Shown piece by piece: positions 23,980-32,023 of a stretch of DNA of 64,000 nt (positions are counted from its first letter, which is position 1; each line of letters begins with the position of its first letter). Origin of the DNA: Ramlibacter tataouinensis (GTDB lineage: Bacteria > Pseudomonadota > Gammaproteobacteria > Burkholderiales > Burkholderiaceae_C). The DNA lies in assembly GCF_001580455.1 (NCBI RefSeq), contig NZ_CP010951.1, positions 1,674,001-1,738,000 of the forward strand. Reading direction: 5' to 3'. The notes under the pieces were generated by a model that saw only the letters and a list, made by a program, of their open reading frames with translations, made no database searches and was not told where the DNA came from. The position numbers and the translations under genes were made by a program.

Positions 23980-24789
23980 TCAGGCCAGCCACCGCTTGCG
24001 GCGCTTGTAGCTCTTGACTTCGCGGAAGGACTTGCGCTCGCCGCCGCCCACGCCGAGGTAGAACTCCTTCACGTCCTCGTTGGTCGCCAGTTCAGCCGCC
24101 GGGCCGTCCATCACCACGCGGCCGCTTTCCATGATGTAGCCGTAGTCGGAATACTTCAGCGCCATGTTGGTGTTCTGCTCGGCCAGCAGGAAGGTGACGC
24201 GCTCCTTGGCGTTGAGGTCCTTCACGATCTCGAACACCTCCTGCACGATCTGCGGCGCCAGCCCCATCGAGGGCTCATCGAGCAGCACCACGCTGGGACT
24301 GGCCATCAGCGCGCGGCCGATCGCGCACATCTGCTGCTCGCCGCCCGAGGTGTAGGCCGCCTGCGAGCCGCGGCGCGTCTTCAGGCGCGGGAAGTAGGCG
24401 TACACCTTCTCGAGATTGGCGGCCACTTCGGACCTGCTGGCGCTGGTATACGCGCCGGTGAGCAGGTTCTCCTCGATGGTGAGGTGGGCAAAGCAGTGCC
24501 GCCCTTCCATCACCTGCACCACGCCGCGCCGCACCAGCTCGGCCGGCGACAGGTTCTCGATGCGCTCGCCGCGCAGCTCGATCGAGCCCTTGGTCACCTC
24601 GCCACGCTCGCCCTTGAGCAGGTTGGACACCGCGCGCAGCGTGGTGGTCTTGCCGGCGCCATTGCCGCCCAGCAGCGCGACGATGCGGCCCTCGGGCACC
24701 TGCAGCGACACCCCCTTGAGCACCAGGATCACGTGGTTGTAGATGACCTCGATGCCGTTGACGTTGAGAACGATGTTGGTTTGTTCCAT
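23980..24789 (-). CDS. livF: LivF-type ABC transporter ATP-binding protein
   Basis: A 269-residue ATPase with Walker A GGNGAGKTTT (residues 41-50), Q-loop region MEGRHCFAHLTI, signature SGGEQQM and Walker B VVLLDEPSMGLAP. It belongs to the branched-chain amino acid (HAAT) family. It is about 30 residues longer than usual LivF because of a basic tail (SFREVKSYKRRKRWLA). It works with LivG, LivH and LivM encoded upstream. In this operon, flanked by two acyl-CoA ligase genes, the importer more probably carries aromatic or fatty acids than leucine; that is inference. Its gene is separated from the binding-protein gene by a 144-bp hairpin-rich gap. Confidence 0.93.
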   Translation of the reverse strand: MEQTNIVLNVNGIEVIYNHVILVLKGVSLQVPEGRIVALLGGNGAGKTTTLRAVSNLLKGERGEVTKGSIELRGERIENLSPAELVRRGVVQVMEGRHCFAHLTIEENLLTGAYTSASRSEVAANLEKVYAYFPRLKTRRGSQAAYTSGGEQQMCAIGRALMASPSVVLLDEPSMGLAPQIVQEVFEIVKDLNAKERVTFLLAEQNTNMALKYSDYGYIMESGRVVMDGPAAELATNEDVKEFYLGVGGGERKSFREVKSYKRRKRWLA

Positions 24790-24802
24790 GCATTGGCCTT
24801 TA

Positions 24803-24832
24803 CCAAACGAAAGGGCGTGCCCTTTCGTTTGG
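24803..24832. repeat. Perfect 14-bp stem-loop before livF
   Basis: CCAAACGAAAGGGC and its exact complement around a 2-base loop, 14 bp ahead of the livF start, followed by a second stem (GCGGCTCC/GGAGCCGC at 24832-24850). Such a leader may reduce livF expression relative to the binding protein or stabilise mRNA ends. Confidence 0.6.
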
Positions 24833-24851
24833 CGGCTCCTTCGGAGCCGCT

Positions 24852-24910
24852 CCCCCTCCCGCCCGGCGGGAGGGGTTGGGGAGGGTGCCGTCAGTTCGGC
24901 GGCACCGCCG
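24852..24910. repeat. GC-rich intergenic inverted repeat (REP-like), second copy
   Basis: CCCCTCCCGCC pairs with GGCGGGAGGGG, then GGTTGGGGAGGGTGCCG and a GGTGCCG/CGGCACC stem. It resembles the repeat at 16119-16215 in layout and text, and lies in the gap between the binding-protein and livF genes. Confidence 0.55.
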
Positions 24911-24923
24911 CGGGCGGGGAGAT

Positions 24924-24945
24924 TGCCAAAGCGTCAGCTTTGGCA
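24924..24945. terminator. Stem-loop across the binding-protein stop codon
   Basis: TGCCAAAGC and GCTTTGGCA flank a GTCA loop; the binding-protein TGA stop (minus strand) lies in the loop. It may protect the 3' end of the binding-protein message or act as a partial terminator. Confidence 0.45.
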
Positions 24946-26262
24946 GTCTTCGCCAGCCCGCGGCGTGATCTTCTTCTCGCCCGCGTACTTGGCCGCCGTG
25001 GAGCGCACCAGCGGCTTGATCACCTGCTCGTCGGCCTGCAGCCAGTCCGAGCTGAACTTCCACTGCTTGCCGTCCCAGGTGTGGATGCGGGCCCAGGCGG
25101 CCCCCATGTGGTCGACACAGGAAGTGCTGATCGGCCGCATCACGCCGGCAAAGCCCAGCGCGTCCAGCTTCGGCTGCGTGAGGTTCAGGTTCTCCAGGCC
25201 ATAGCGCACCTGCTCGCCGGTCATCACCTTGCCCTTGCCGTAGCGATCCTGGGCGGCACGAATGCCTTCGATGCCCAGCATCGCGCTCATGGCGCCTCGC
25301 ATGTACAACACCTGGCCCACCTCGTCCTTCGGCCCGGTGCCCTGGCCCTTGGCGTGCACCTGCTCCAGGATGTCCTTGACCACCTTGGACTGCGGCTCGG
25401 CGCCGTGCTGCATGGTCACCGCGTTGTAGCCCTTGGCGCCGTCGCCCACGTCCTTCACGTCCGGCTCGGCGCCGGCCCACCACACGCCGTACATCTTCTC
25501 GCGCGAGTAGCCGGTGGCCTGCGCTTCCTTCAAGGCCGTGGAGTTCATCACGCCCCAGCCCCACAGGAACACGTAGTCGGGACGGCTCTGGCGCACCTGC
25601 AGCCAGGTGGCCTTCTGCTCGACGCCCGGCGCGGCCACCGGCAGCAGCTGCAGGTCGAAGCCGTGCATCTTGGCGCGCTCCTGCAACAGCGGGATCGGCT
25701 CCTTGCCGTAGGGGCTGTCGTGGTAGACCAGCGCGATCTTCTTGCCCTTGAGCTTGTCGAGGCCGCCTTCCTTCTTGGCGACCGCCTGCAGGATGGCGTC
25801 GGCGGCGACCCAGTAGGTGCCGGCGATCGGGAAATTCCACTTGAACACGGTGCCGTCGGCACTCTCGCTGCGGCCGTAGCCGATGGTCACCACGGGAATC
25901 TTGTCGCCCGGGGCCTTCTCGGTGATGGCGAACGTGGCGCCGGTGGACAGCGGCTGCACCAGCGAGGCGCCGCGGCTCTTCAGGCGCTCGTAGCACTCGA
26001 CGCTGCGGGCCGTGTCGTAGCCGGTTTCGCATTCTTCCCAGGCGAGCTTCACGCCGTTGATGCCGCCGCGGGCGTTGATCAGCTTGATGTAGTCGACATA
26101 GCCGTTGGCCCAGGGCGTGCCGTTGGGTGCGTACGGGCCGGTGCGGTAGGACAGCACCGGAATGAACTGCTCCTTCGCCTGCGCGAGGGCGCTCGTCGAC
26201 AGGGCCGACGATGCAGCGGCCGCCACGACGGCCACTGCCAGGACTACTTTGCGCAACTTCAT
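24934..26262 (-). CDS. ABC transporter substrate-binding protein, HAAT (LivK-like) family
   Basis: A 442-residue periplasmic binding protein with a Sec signal (MKLRKVVLAVAVVAAAASSA, cleavage near ALAQA). Marks of the amino-acid/amide-type binding proteins: VLSYRTGPYAPNGTPWANGY, LAWEECETGYDTARSVECYERL, and KIALVYHDSPYGKEPIPLL. It is larger than LivK (about 370), as are HAAT receptors for aromatic acids and urea-type ligands. The ATG at 26262 has AAGGAG. It sits between livM and livF in the ligase-importer operon, so the ligand is probably an acid that the two CoA ligases activate (inference). Confidence 0.92.
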   Translation of the reverse strand: MKLRKVVLAVAVVAAAASSALSTSALAQAKEQFIPVLSYRTGPYAPNGTPWANGYVDYIKLINARGGINGVKLAWEECETGYDTARSVECYERLKSRGASLVQPLSTGATFAITEKAPGDKIPVVTIGYGRSESADGTVFKWNFPIAGTYWVAADAILQAVAKKEGGLDKLKGKKIALVYHDSPYGKEPIPLLQERAKMHGFDLQLLPVAAPGVEQKATWLQVRQSRPDYVFLWGWGVMNSTALKEAQATGYSREKMYGVWWAGAEPDVKDVGDGAKGYNAVTMQHGAEPQSKVVKDILEQVHAKGQGTGPKDEVGQVLYMRGAMSAMLGIEGIRAAQDRYGKGKVMTGEQVRYGLENLNLTQPKLDALGFAGVMRPISTSCVDHMGAAWARIHTWDGKQWKFSSDWLQADEQVIKPLVRSTAAKYAGEKKITPRAGEDCQS

Positions 26263-26300
26263 GCTTGTCTCCTTCGGGTTTAGGACTTCGGGGTGAAAAA

Positions 26301-27377
26301 TCAATGCGGGAACGGCCACAGGCGCAGCTTCTGCTTGCCGGTGGACCACAGCTTGGCGAGCCCGTGCGGCTCCACGATCAGGAACCAGACGATCAGCGCG
26401 CCGAAGATCATCTGTTCGGCGTGCGACACGCCCGCAGTCGAGATGACGAAGCCGACCAGGCCGGCCGCCCAGGGCAGGAACTGGTTGAGGAAGATCGGCA
26501 GCACCACGATGAAGGCGGCGCCGAAGAAGCTGCCCATGATGGAGCCGAGGCCGCCGATGATCACCATGAACAGCAGCCGGAACGACATCTCCACCGAGAA
26601 CGCGGCCGGCTCCCAGGCGCCGAGGTAAACGAAGGCCCACAGCGCGCCGGCCACGCCGATGATGAAGGAGCTGACCGCAAAAGCGCTCAGCTTGGCATAC
26701 ATCGGGCGGATGCCGATCACGGCGGCGGCCACGTCCATGTCGCGGATGGCCATCCATTCGCGCCCGATCGCGCTGCGCACCAGGTTCTTGGCGGCCAGCG
26801 CCACCAGCACCAGCAGCGCCAGGCAGAACAGGTACTTGGAAGTCGCGCTCTCGATCGGCCAGCCCAGCACCTGCAGGTTGGACACCGACACCGAGCCGGA
26901 GGGCGTGTCCATGGTGAACCACTTGATGCGCAGGAACATCCAGTCGGCGAAGAACTGGGCCGCCAGCGTGGCCACCGCAAGGTACAGGCCGCGCACCCGC
27001 AGGCTGGGCAAGCCGAACAGGATGCCGAAGACCGTGGCGCACAGCCCGCCCAGGATCAGCGCCGGGATCAGCGGCAGGCCCGGGATGCGGGCGAAGAAGT
27101 TGAAGGCACCATAGGCGCCCACCGCCATGAAAGCCCCGGAACCGAGCGAGATCTGGCCGCAGTAGCCGACCAGGATGTTCACGCCCACGGCCGCCATCGC
27201 CATGATCAGGAAGGGAACGAGGATGGCGCGGAACATGTAGTCGCTGGCAAAGGCCGGCACCAGCACGAAGCCGATCAACAGGATGGCCAGCATGGCCCAG
27301 CGGTCCTGCACGATCGGGAAGATCTGCTGGTCGGCCCGGTAGCTGGTCTTGAACTGGCCGTTTTCGCGGTAAAGCAT
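26301..27377 (-). CDS. livM: LivM-type ABC transporter permease
   Basis: A 358-residue membrane protein with about ten predicted spans. Family marks: VGYCGQISLGSGAFMAVGAY near residue 60 and the cytoplasmic coupling loop SAIGREWMAIRDMDVAAAVIGI near 210 (EAA-like), typical of LivM. A GGAAGGAAG ribosome site precedes the ATG at 27377, 13 bp after the livH stop. It forms the membrane channel with LivH. The C-terminus (STGKQKLRLWPFPH) is basic and cytoplasmic. Confidence 0.93.
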   Translation of the reverse strand: MLYRENGQFKTSYRADQQIFPIVQDRWAMLAILLIGFVLVPAFASDYMFRAILVPFLIMAMAAVGVNILVGYCGQISLGSGAFMAVGAYGAFNFFARIPGLPLIPALILGGLCATVFGILFGLPSLRVRGLYLAVATLAAQFFADWMFLRIKWFTMDTPSGSVSVSNLQVLGWPIESATSKYLFCLALLVLVALAAKNLVRSAIGREWMAIRDMDVAAAVIGIRPMYAKLSAFAVSSFIIGVAGALWAFVYLGAWEPAAFSVEMSFRLLFMVIIGGLGSIMGSFFGAAFIVVLPIFLNQFLPWAAGLVGFVISTAGVSHAEQMIFGALIVWFLIVEPHGLAKLWSTGKQKLRLWPFPH

Positions 27378-27390
27378 TTCTCTTCCTTCC

Positions 27391-28320
27391 TTACACGCGA
27401 TCGATGATCTTCTCGCCGAACAGCCCCTGCGGCCGGACGAGCAGGAAGCCCAGGGCCAGCACGTAGGCAAACCAGATCTCGATGCCGCCACCGACGAAGG
27501 GCCCGAGGTAGACCTCCGACAGCTTCTCGCCGACGCCGATGATCAGCCCGCCGATGATGGCGCCCGGCACCGAGGTCAGGCCGCCCAGGATCACCACCGG
27601 CAGCGCGCGCAAGGCGACCGTGGTCAGCGAGAACTGCACGCCCAGCTTGCTGCCCCAGATCATCCCGGCCACCAGCGCCACCACGCCGGCCACGCACCAG
27701 ACGATCACCCACATGCGGGCGAGCGGAATGCCGATCGACTGCGCCGCCTGGTGATCGTCGGCCACGGCGCGCAGGGCGCGGCCGGTGGAGGTCTTCTGGA
27801 AGAACAGCGACAGCAGCGCCACCAGCGCGGCGGCGATGAGGGCGGCCACCAGGTCTTCCTTGTTGATCAGTATCCCGCCCTGGAAGGTGGACTCGAACGC
27901 CATCATCGGGTCCTTGGGCATGCCGATGTCGATTTTGTAGATGTTGCTGCCGAAGAAGGTCTGGCCCACGCCTTCGAGGAAATAGGTGATGCCCAGCGTG
28001 GCCATCAGCAGCGTCGCGCCTTCCTGGTTGACCAGATGGCGAAGCACCAGCTTCTCGATCAGCCAGGCAACGGCAAACATCACCGCGCCGGCGAGCACGA
28101 AGGCCGCCACGTTGGCGAACACCGGGCTGGCAATGCCGGTCCAGGCGGGGATCCATTCGGCGAAGCGGGCCATGGCCAGCGCCGCGAACAGCACCATCGC
28201 GCCCTGCGCGAAGTTGAAGACGCCGGACGCCTTGAAGATCAGCACGAAGCCCAGGGCCACCAGCGAATACAGCATGCCCGTCATCAGGCCGCCGATCAGT
28301 GTTTCAAGAAAGAATCCCAT
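27391..28320 (-). CDS. livH: LivH-type ABC transporter permease
   Basis: A 309-residue membrane protein with about eight spans. Marks: SLVALGFVLIFKASGVFNFAQG near residue 20, which is the LivH opening, and the coupling loop LRAVADDHQAAQSIGIPLAR near 185. It pairs with LivM as the importer channel. It lies 13 bp after livG and 13 bp before livM in the same transcript. Confidence 0.93.
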   Translation of the reverse strand: MGFFLETLIGGLMTGMLYSLVALGFVLIFKASGVFNFAQGAMVLFAALAMARFAEWIPAWTGIASPVFANVAAFVLAGAVMFAVAWLIEKLVLRHLVNQEGATLLMATLGITYFLEGVGQTFFGSNIYKIDIGMPKDPMMAFESTFQGGILINKEDLVAALIAAALVALLSLFFQKTSTGRALRAVADDHQAAQSIGIPLARMWVIVWCVAGVVALVAGMIWGSKLGVQFSLTTVALRALPVVILGGLTSVPGAIIGGLIIGVGEKLSEVYLGPFVGGGIEIWFAYVLALGFLLVRPQGLFGEKIIDRV

Positions 28321-28333
28321 CGCTCTCGAGTCC

Positions 28334-29194
28334 TCAGTGGCTGGTGCCCAGGTAGGCCTTGATCACTTCGGGGTTGGCGCGCACCTCGTCGGGCGAGCCG
28401 TCGCCGATCTTCTTGCCGTAGTCGAGCACCACCACGCGGTCGCTGATGTCCATGACCACGCCCATGTCGTGCTCGATCAGGACCACCGTGGTGCCGAACT
28501 CGTCGTTGACGTCCAGCACGAAGCGGCACATGTCCTGCTTTTCCTCGACGTTCATGCCGGCCATGGGCTCGTCCAGCAGCAGCAGCTGCGGCTCCATGGC
28601 CAGGGCGCGCCCGAGGTCCACGCGCTTTTGCAGGCCATAGGGCAGCTGGCCCACCGGCGTCTTGCGGTAGGCCTGGATCTCGAGGAAGTCGATGATGCGC
28701 TCGACGAACTCGCGGTGCCGGATCTCCTCGCGCTCGGCCGGACCGACGCGCAGCGCCTGCAGCAGCAGGTTGCTTTTGATGCGCAGGTTGCGGCCGGTCA
28801 TGATGTTGTCCAGCACGCTCATGCCCTTGAACAGGGCCAGGTTCTGAAAGGTGCGCGCCACGCCCATCTCCGCCACCTGGCGGCTGTTCATGTGCCGGAA
28901 AGTCTTGCCGCGGAAGGTGATCGAGCCCTGCTGCGGCTGGTAGACGCCGTTGATGCAGTTGAGCATGGAGCTCTTGCCGGCGCCGTTGGGGCCGATGATG
29001 GCGCGGATCTCGTGCTCGCGCACGTTGAAGGAGATGTCGGTCAGCGCCTTCACGCCGCCGAAGGACAGCGAGATGTTCTGCACGTCGAGGATGACCTCGC
29101 CGATCCTGCGGCCGTTGACGACCTGCGGGGCGCGCTCTTCGGCCTCAGCCGGGACCACCGCGGACGGGATGGCCACTTTGGAAACCAGGTTCAT
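28334..29194 (-). CDS. livG: LivG-type ABC transporter ATP-binding protein
   Basis: A 286-residue ATPase: Walker A GPNGAGKSSM near residue 71, signature-region QLPYGLQKRVDLGRAL, and Walker B LLLLDEPMAGMN. The N-terminus has an extra 25 residues before the ABC core. It is the second ATPase of the HAAT importer with LivF. Its ATG overlaps the stop of the preceding acyl-CoA ligase gene (ATGA), tying ligase and importer synthesis together. Confidence 0.93.
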   Translation of the reverse strand: MNLVSKVAIPSAVVPAEAEERAPQVVNGRRIGEVILDVQNISLSFGGVKALTDISFNVREHEIRAIIGPNGAGKSSMLNCINGVYQPQQGSITFRGKTFRHMNSRQVAEMGVARTFQNLALFKGMSVLDNIMTGRNLRIKSNLLLQALRVGPAEREEIRHREFVERIIDFLEIQAYRKTPVGQLPYGLQKRVDLGRALAMEPQLLLLDEPMAGMNVEEKQDMCRFVLDVNDEFGTTVVLIEHDMGVVMDISDRVVVLDYGKKIGDGSPDEVRANPEVIKAYLGTSH

Positions 29195-31137
29195 GCGGCC
29201 GCCTTCACGGGGTTGAAGACCGAAGTGTCGACGATGCGCAAGGTGGCGCTGACGCTGCCGGTGCGGCCATCCTCGAACTTCACCTGGGTCTGGATGTACT
29301 GCTCGGCCTTGCCGCCGTACAGCGCGTCCACCAGCACCTGGTACTTGTCGGCGATGAAGCCGCGCCGGACCTTGTTGGTGCGGGTCAGTTCACCGTCGTC
29401 GGCATCCAGTTCCTTGTGCAGCACCAGGAAGCGGCTGATCTGCGAGCCGGCCAGCCGTTGATCCGAGGCCAGGTCGGCATTGACCTTCTGCACGCACTCC
29501 TTCACCAGCTCGTAGACCTCGGGCTTTTGCGCCAGGTCGGTGTAGCCGGCATAGGGCAGGTTGCGCCGCTCGGCCCAGTTGCCCACGGCCTCGAAGTCGA
29601 TGTTGATCATCGCGCAGACGCGCTCGCGCCCGTCGCCGTAGGCCACCGCTTCCTTGATGTAGGGGAAGAACTTCAGCTTGTTCTCCACGTACTTGGGCGC
29701 AAACATCGCGCCGTCGTTCGAGCCGCCCTTGATGCGGCCCACGTCCTTGACGCGGTCGATGATCTTCAGGTGGCCCTGGGCATCCAGAAAGCCGGCGTCG
29801 CTGGTGTGGTACCAGCCGTCGGCGGTCAGGACTTCGGCGGTGGCGCCGGGGTTCTTGTAGTACTCCTTGAGCAGGCCGGGCGAGCGCACCAGCACCTCGC
29901 CGCTGTCGGTCACCTTCAGCTCGACGCCGCTGATCGGCACGCCCACCGTGTCGGCCTTGACCTGGTCATCGGGCTGCAGGCAGACGAACACCGCCGTCTC
30001 GGTCGAGCCGTATAGCTGCTTGAGGTTGACGCCGATGGATCGGTAGAAGGTGAACAGGTCCGGCCCGATGGCCTCGCCCGCGGTATAGGCGACGCGCACC
30101 CGCGAAAAGCCCAGGTTGTTGCGCAGGGGCCCGTAGACCAGCAGGTCGCCGACCGCGAACTTGATGCGGTCCAGCGTCCCCACCGGCTTGCGGTCGCGCA
30201 AGGCCGGACCGACCCGCCGGGCCAGCGCCATGAACCGGTTGAACATGGTGCGCTTCAACCAGCCGGCATCTTCCATGCGGATCATCACCGTGGTGAGCAG
30301 CCGCTCGAAGATGGCCGGCGGCGCGAAGTAGTAGGTGGGCCCGATCTCCTTCAGGTCGATCGCCACCGTGCCGGCCGACTCCGGGCAGTTGACCACGTAG
30401 CCGCAGGCCAGCCACTGCGCGTAGCTGAAGATGTTCTGGCCGATCCACGCCGGCGGCAGGTAGGCCAGCACCTCCTCGCGGTGCGTCAGCTTGTCGAACT
30501 CGGCGCCGGCGCTGGCGCGGTCGAGCAAGGTGCGGTGCGTGTGCACCACGCCCTTGGGGCTGCCGGTGGTGCCCGAGGTGAAGAACATCGCCGCCACGTT
30601 GTCGGCGCGGGTCTTCTCGACGGCGGCGGCGAAGAAGTCCGGATGCTCCTGGGCGTACACCGCACCCGCCGCCACCAGCGCATCGAGCGAGTACAGCCCG
30701 GGTTCGCTGTAGTTGCGCAGGCCGCGCGGATCGTCGTAGTAGATGGTGGCCAGTTGCGGGCACTGCGGCCGAACTTCCAGCAGCTTGTCGACCTGCTCCT
30801 GGTCTTCGGCCAGGGCAAAGCGGACCTCGGCGTTGTTGATCGGGAAGGCGCACTCGGCGGCGACCGCGTCCTGGTACAGCGGGATCGGCACCGCGCCCAG
30901 CGACTGGGCGGCCAGCATCATGGCGTACAGGCGCGGACGGTTGGCGCCGATCACCACCAGGTGCTCGCCGGGCTTCAGCCCGGCCGCGTGCAGGCCGCAG
31001 GCGATGCTGCGCACGAGCTCGGCCATGCCGGACCAGCTGTAGCCCTGCCAGATGCCGAATTCCTTTTCGCGCATGGCAGCGTCCTGGGGACGCTGGGCGG
31101 CATGCTGCAGGAGCAGGCGCGGAAACGTGGTGTCCAT
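29191..31137 (-). CDS. Long-chain-type AMP-dependent acyl-CoA synthetase
   Basis: A 648-residue ANL ligase. Marks: AMFFTSGTTGSPKGVVHTH (phosphate loop, about residue 185), QLYGSTETAVFVCLQ (A5), GWYHTSDAGFLDAQGHLKI (A7), and an inserted C-terminal region typical of long-chain (FadD15/Faa-like) ligases, with RTNKVRRGFI near the end where the catalytic Lys lies. It is first in the importer operon, coupled to livG by a 4-bp overlap. The ATG at 31137 is preferred because MDTTFPRLLLQHA is the usual opening; ATG 31164 and TTG 31167 are alternatives, all with weak ribosome sites. Substrate could be a fatty or bulky aromatic acid. Confidence 0.88.
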   Translation of the reverse strand: MDTTFPRLLLQHAAQRPQDAAMREKEFGIWQGYSWSGMAELVRSIACGLHAAGLKPGEHLVVIGANRPRLYAMMLAAQSLGAVPIPLYQDAVAAECAFPINNAEVRFALAEDQEQVDKLLEVRPQCPQLATIYYDDPRGLRNYSEPGLYSLDALVAAGAVYAQEHPDFFAAAVEKTRADNVAAMFFTSGTTGSPKGVVHTHRTLLDRASAGAEFDKLTHREEVLAYLPPAWIGQNIFSYAQWLACGYVVNCPESAGTVAIDLKEIGPTYYFAPPAIFERLLTTVMIRMEDAGWLKRTMFNRFMALARRVGPALRDRKPVGTLDRIKFAVGDLLVYGPLRNNLGFSRVRVAYTAGEAIGPDLFTFYRSIGVNLKQLYGSTETAVFVCLQPDDQVKADTVGVPISGVELKVTDSGEVLVRSPGLLKEYYKNPGATAEVLTADGWYHTSDAGFLDAQGHLKIIDRVKDVGRIKGGSNDGAMFAPKYVENKLKFFPYIKEAVAYGDGRERVCAMINIDFEAVGNWAERRNLPYAGYTDLAQKPEVYELVKECVQKVNADLASDQRLAGSQISRFLVLHKELDADDGELTRTNKVRRGFIADKYQVLVDALYGGKAEQYIQTQVKFEDGRTGSVSATLRIVDTSVFNPVKAAA

Positions 31138-31215
31138 GTCTTGCCGTTCGTGATGCAGGTACATCAATGACGCGAATGCTAGGATCGACTTTGACGTCGA
31201 CTTGTCTTTGCAACG

Positions 31216-31232
31216 ACATTCCTAGGGAATGT
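31216..31232. promoter_or_regulatory. 17-bp palindrome, candidate operator in divergent promoter
   Basis: ACATTCCTAGGGAATGT is a perfect inverted repeat (7-bp arms, 3-bp centre) in the 163-bp gap between the ligase-importer operon and the Crp/Fnr-type gene. It is not the classical TTGAT-N4-ATCAA Fnr site. It is a good candidate site for autoregulation and operon control by that regulator. Confidence 0.5.
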
Positions 31233-31300
31233 CCTAGTAGGGCGTCACCTGAGCAGGATTGGTTGGCTCAACGTTAAATCAAGGCGCAATCGCATTTCGC

Positions 31301-32014
31301 ATGGCCACAGAACTCACGCTCCACCAGCGCCGGCGCGATCCGACCGCGTCGGAGCTGGCCGGCATCCCGTGGCTGAAGGTGCTCAAGTCCGGTGAATACG
31401 AAGTGGCCGTGCCCACCCTGAAGGTGGGCGATGCGAATCCGGGCGACTACCTGTGCCGCGTCGGGCGCCCCGTCACTTACTGGTTCGGCGTGATCGAGGG
31501 CCTGCTGAAAATGAGCACCGACACCGAGCAGGGCCAGAGCGTCACTTTCAGCGGCCTGCCGCCCGGCGGCTGGTTCGGCGAAGGCACGGTGATCAAGCGC
31601 GAGGTCTACCGCTACAACGTGCAGGCGCTGCGCAAGAGCGTGGTGGCGGGGCTGCCGGCCGACACCTTCCACTGGCTGCTCGATCATTCGCTCGGCTTCA
31701 ACCGCTTCATCATGAACCAGCTCAACGAGCGGCTGGCGCAGTTCATCGCGGCGCGCGAGATCGACCGCATGAACGATCCCGACCTGCGCGTGGCCCGCAG
31801 CCTGGCCGCCCTCTTCAACCCGGTGCTGTTCCCGGGCGTGGGCGACGTGTTGCGCATCACGCAACAGGAGCTCGCCTACCTGGTCGGGCTGTCGCGCCAG
31901 CGCGTGAACGAGGCGCTGTCGGTGCTGGAGTCGCGCGGGACCATCCGCGTGGAGTACGGCGGCGTGCGCATCCTGGACCTGCACGCGCTGCGATCGAGTG
32001 CGCTGCGCGGGTAG
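31301..32014 (+). CDS. Crp/Fnr family transcriptional regulator
   Basis: A 237-residue protein with an N-terminal cyclic-nucleotide-binding-like beta-roll (PGDYLCRVGRPVTYWFGVIEG, then FSGLPPGGWFGEGTVI) and a C-terminal winged helix, LRITQQELAYLVGLSRQRVNEALSVLES, the usual Crp/Fnr recognition region. The N-terminal Cys cluster of Fnr is absent, so it is not an iron-sulfur oxygen sensor. It is divergent from the CoA ligase-ABC importer operon and probably regulates it, perhaps responding to an aryl- or acyl-CoA (inference). The ATG at 31301 is taken; a TTG at 31259 in frame is less likely. Confidence 0.88.
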   Translation: MATELTLHQRRRDPTASELAGIPWLKVLKSGEYEVAVPTLKVGDANPGDYLCRVGRPVTYWFGVIEGLLKMSTDTEQGQSVTFSGLPPGGWFGEGTVIKREVYRYNVQALRKSVVAGLPADTFHWLLDHSLGFNRFIMNQLNERLAQFIAAREIDRMNDPDLRVARSLAALFNPVLFPGVGDVLRITQQELAYLVGLSRQRVNEALSVLESRGTIRVEYGGVRILDLHALRSSALRG

Positions 32015-32023
32015 CATCGCTCG

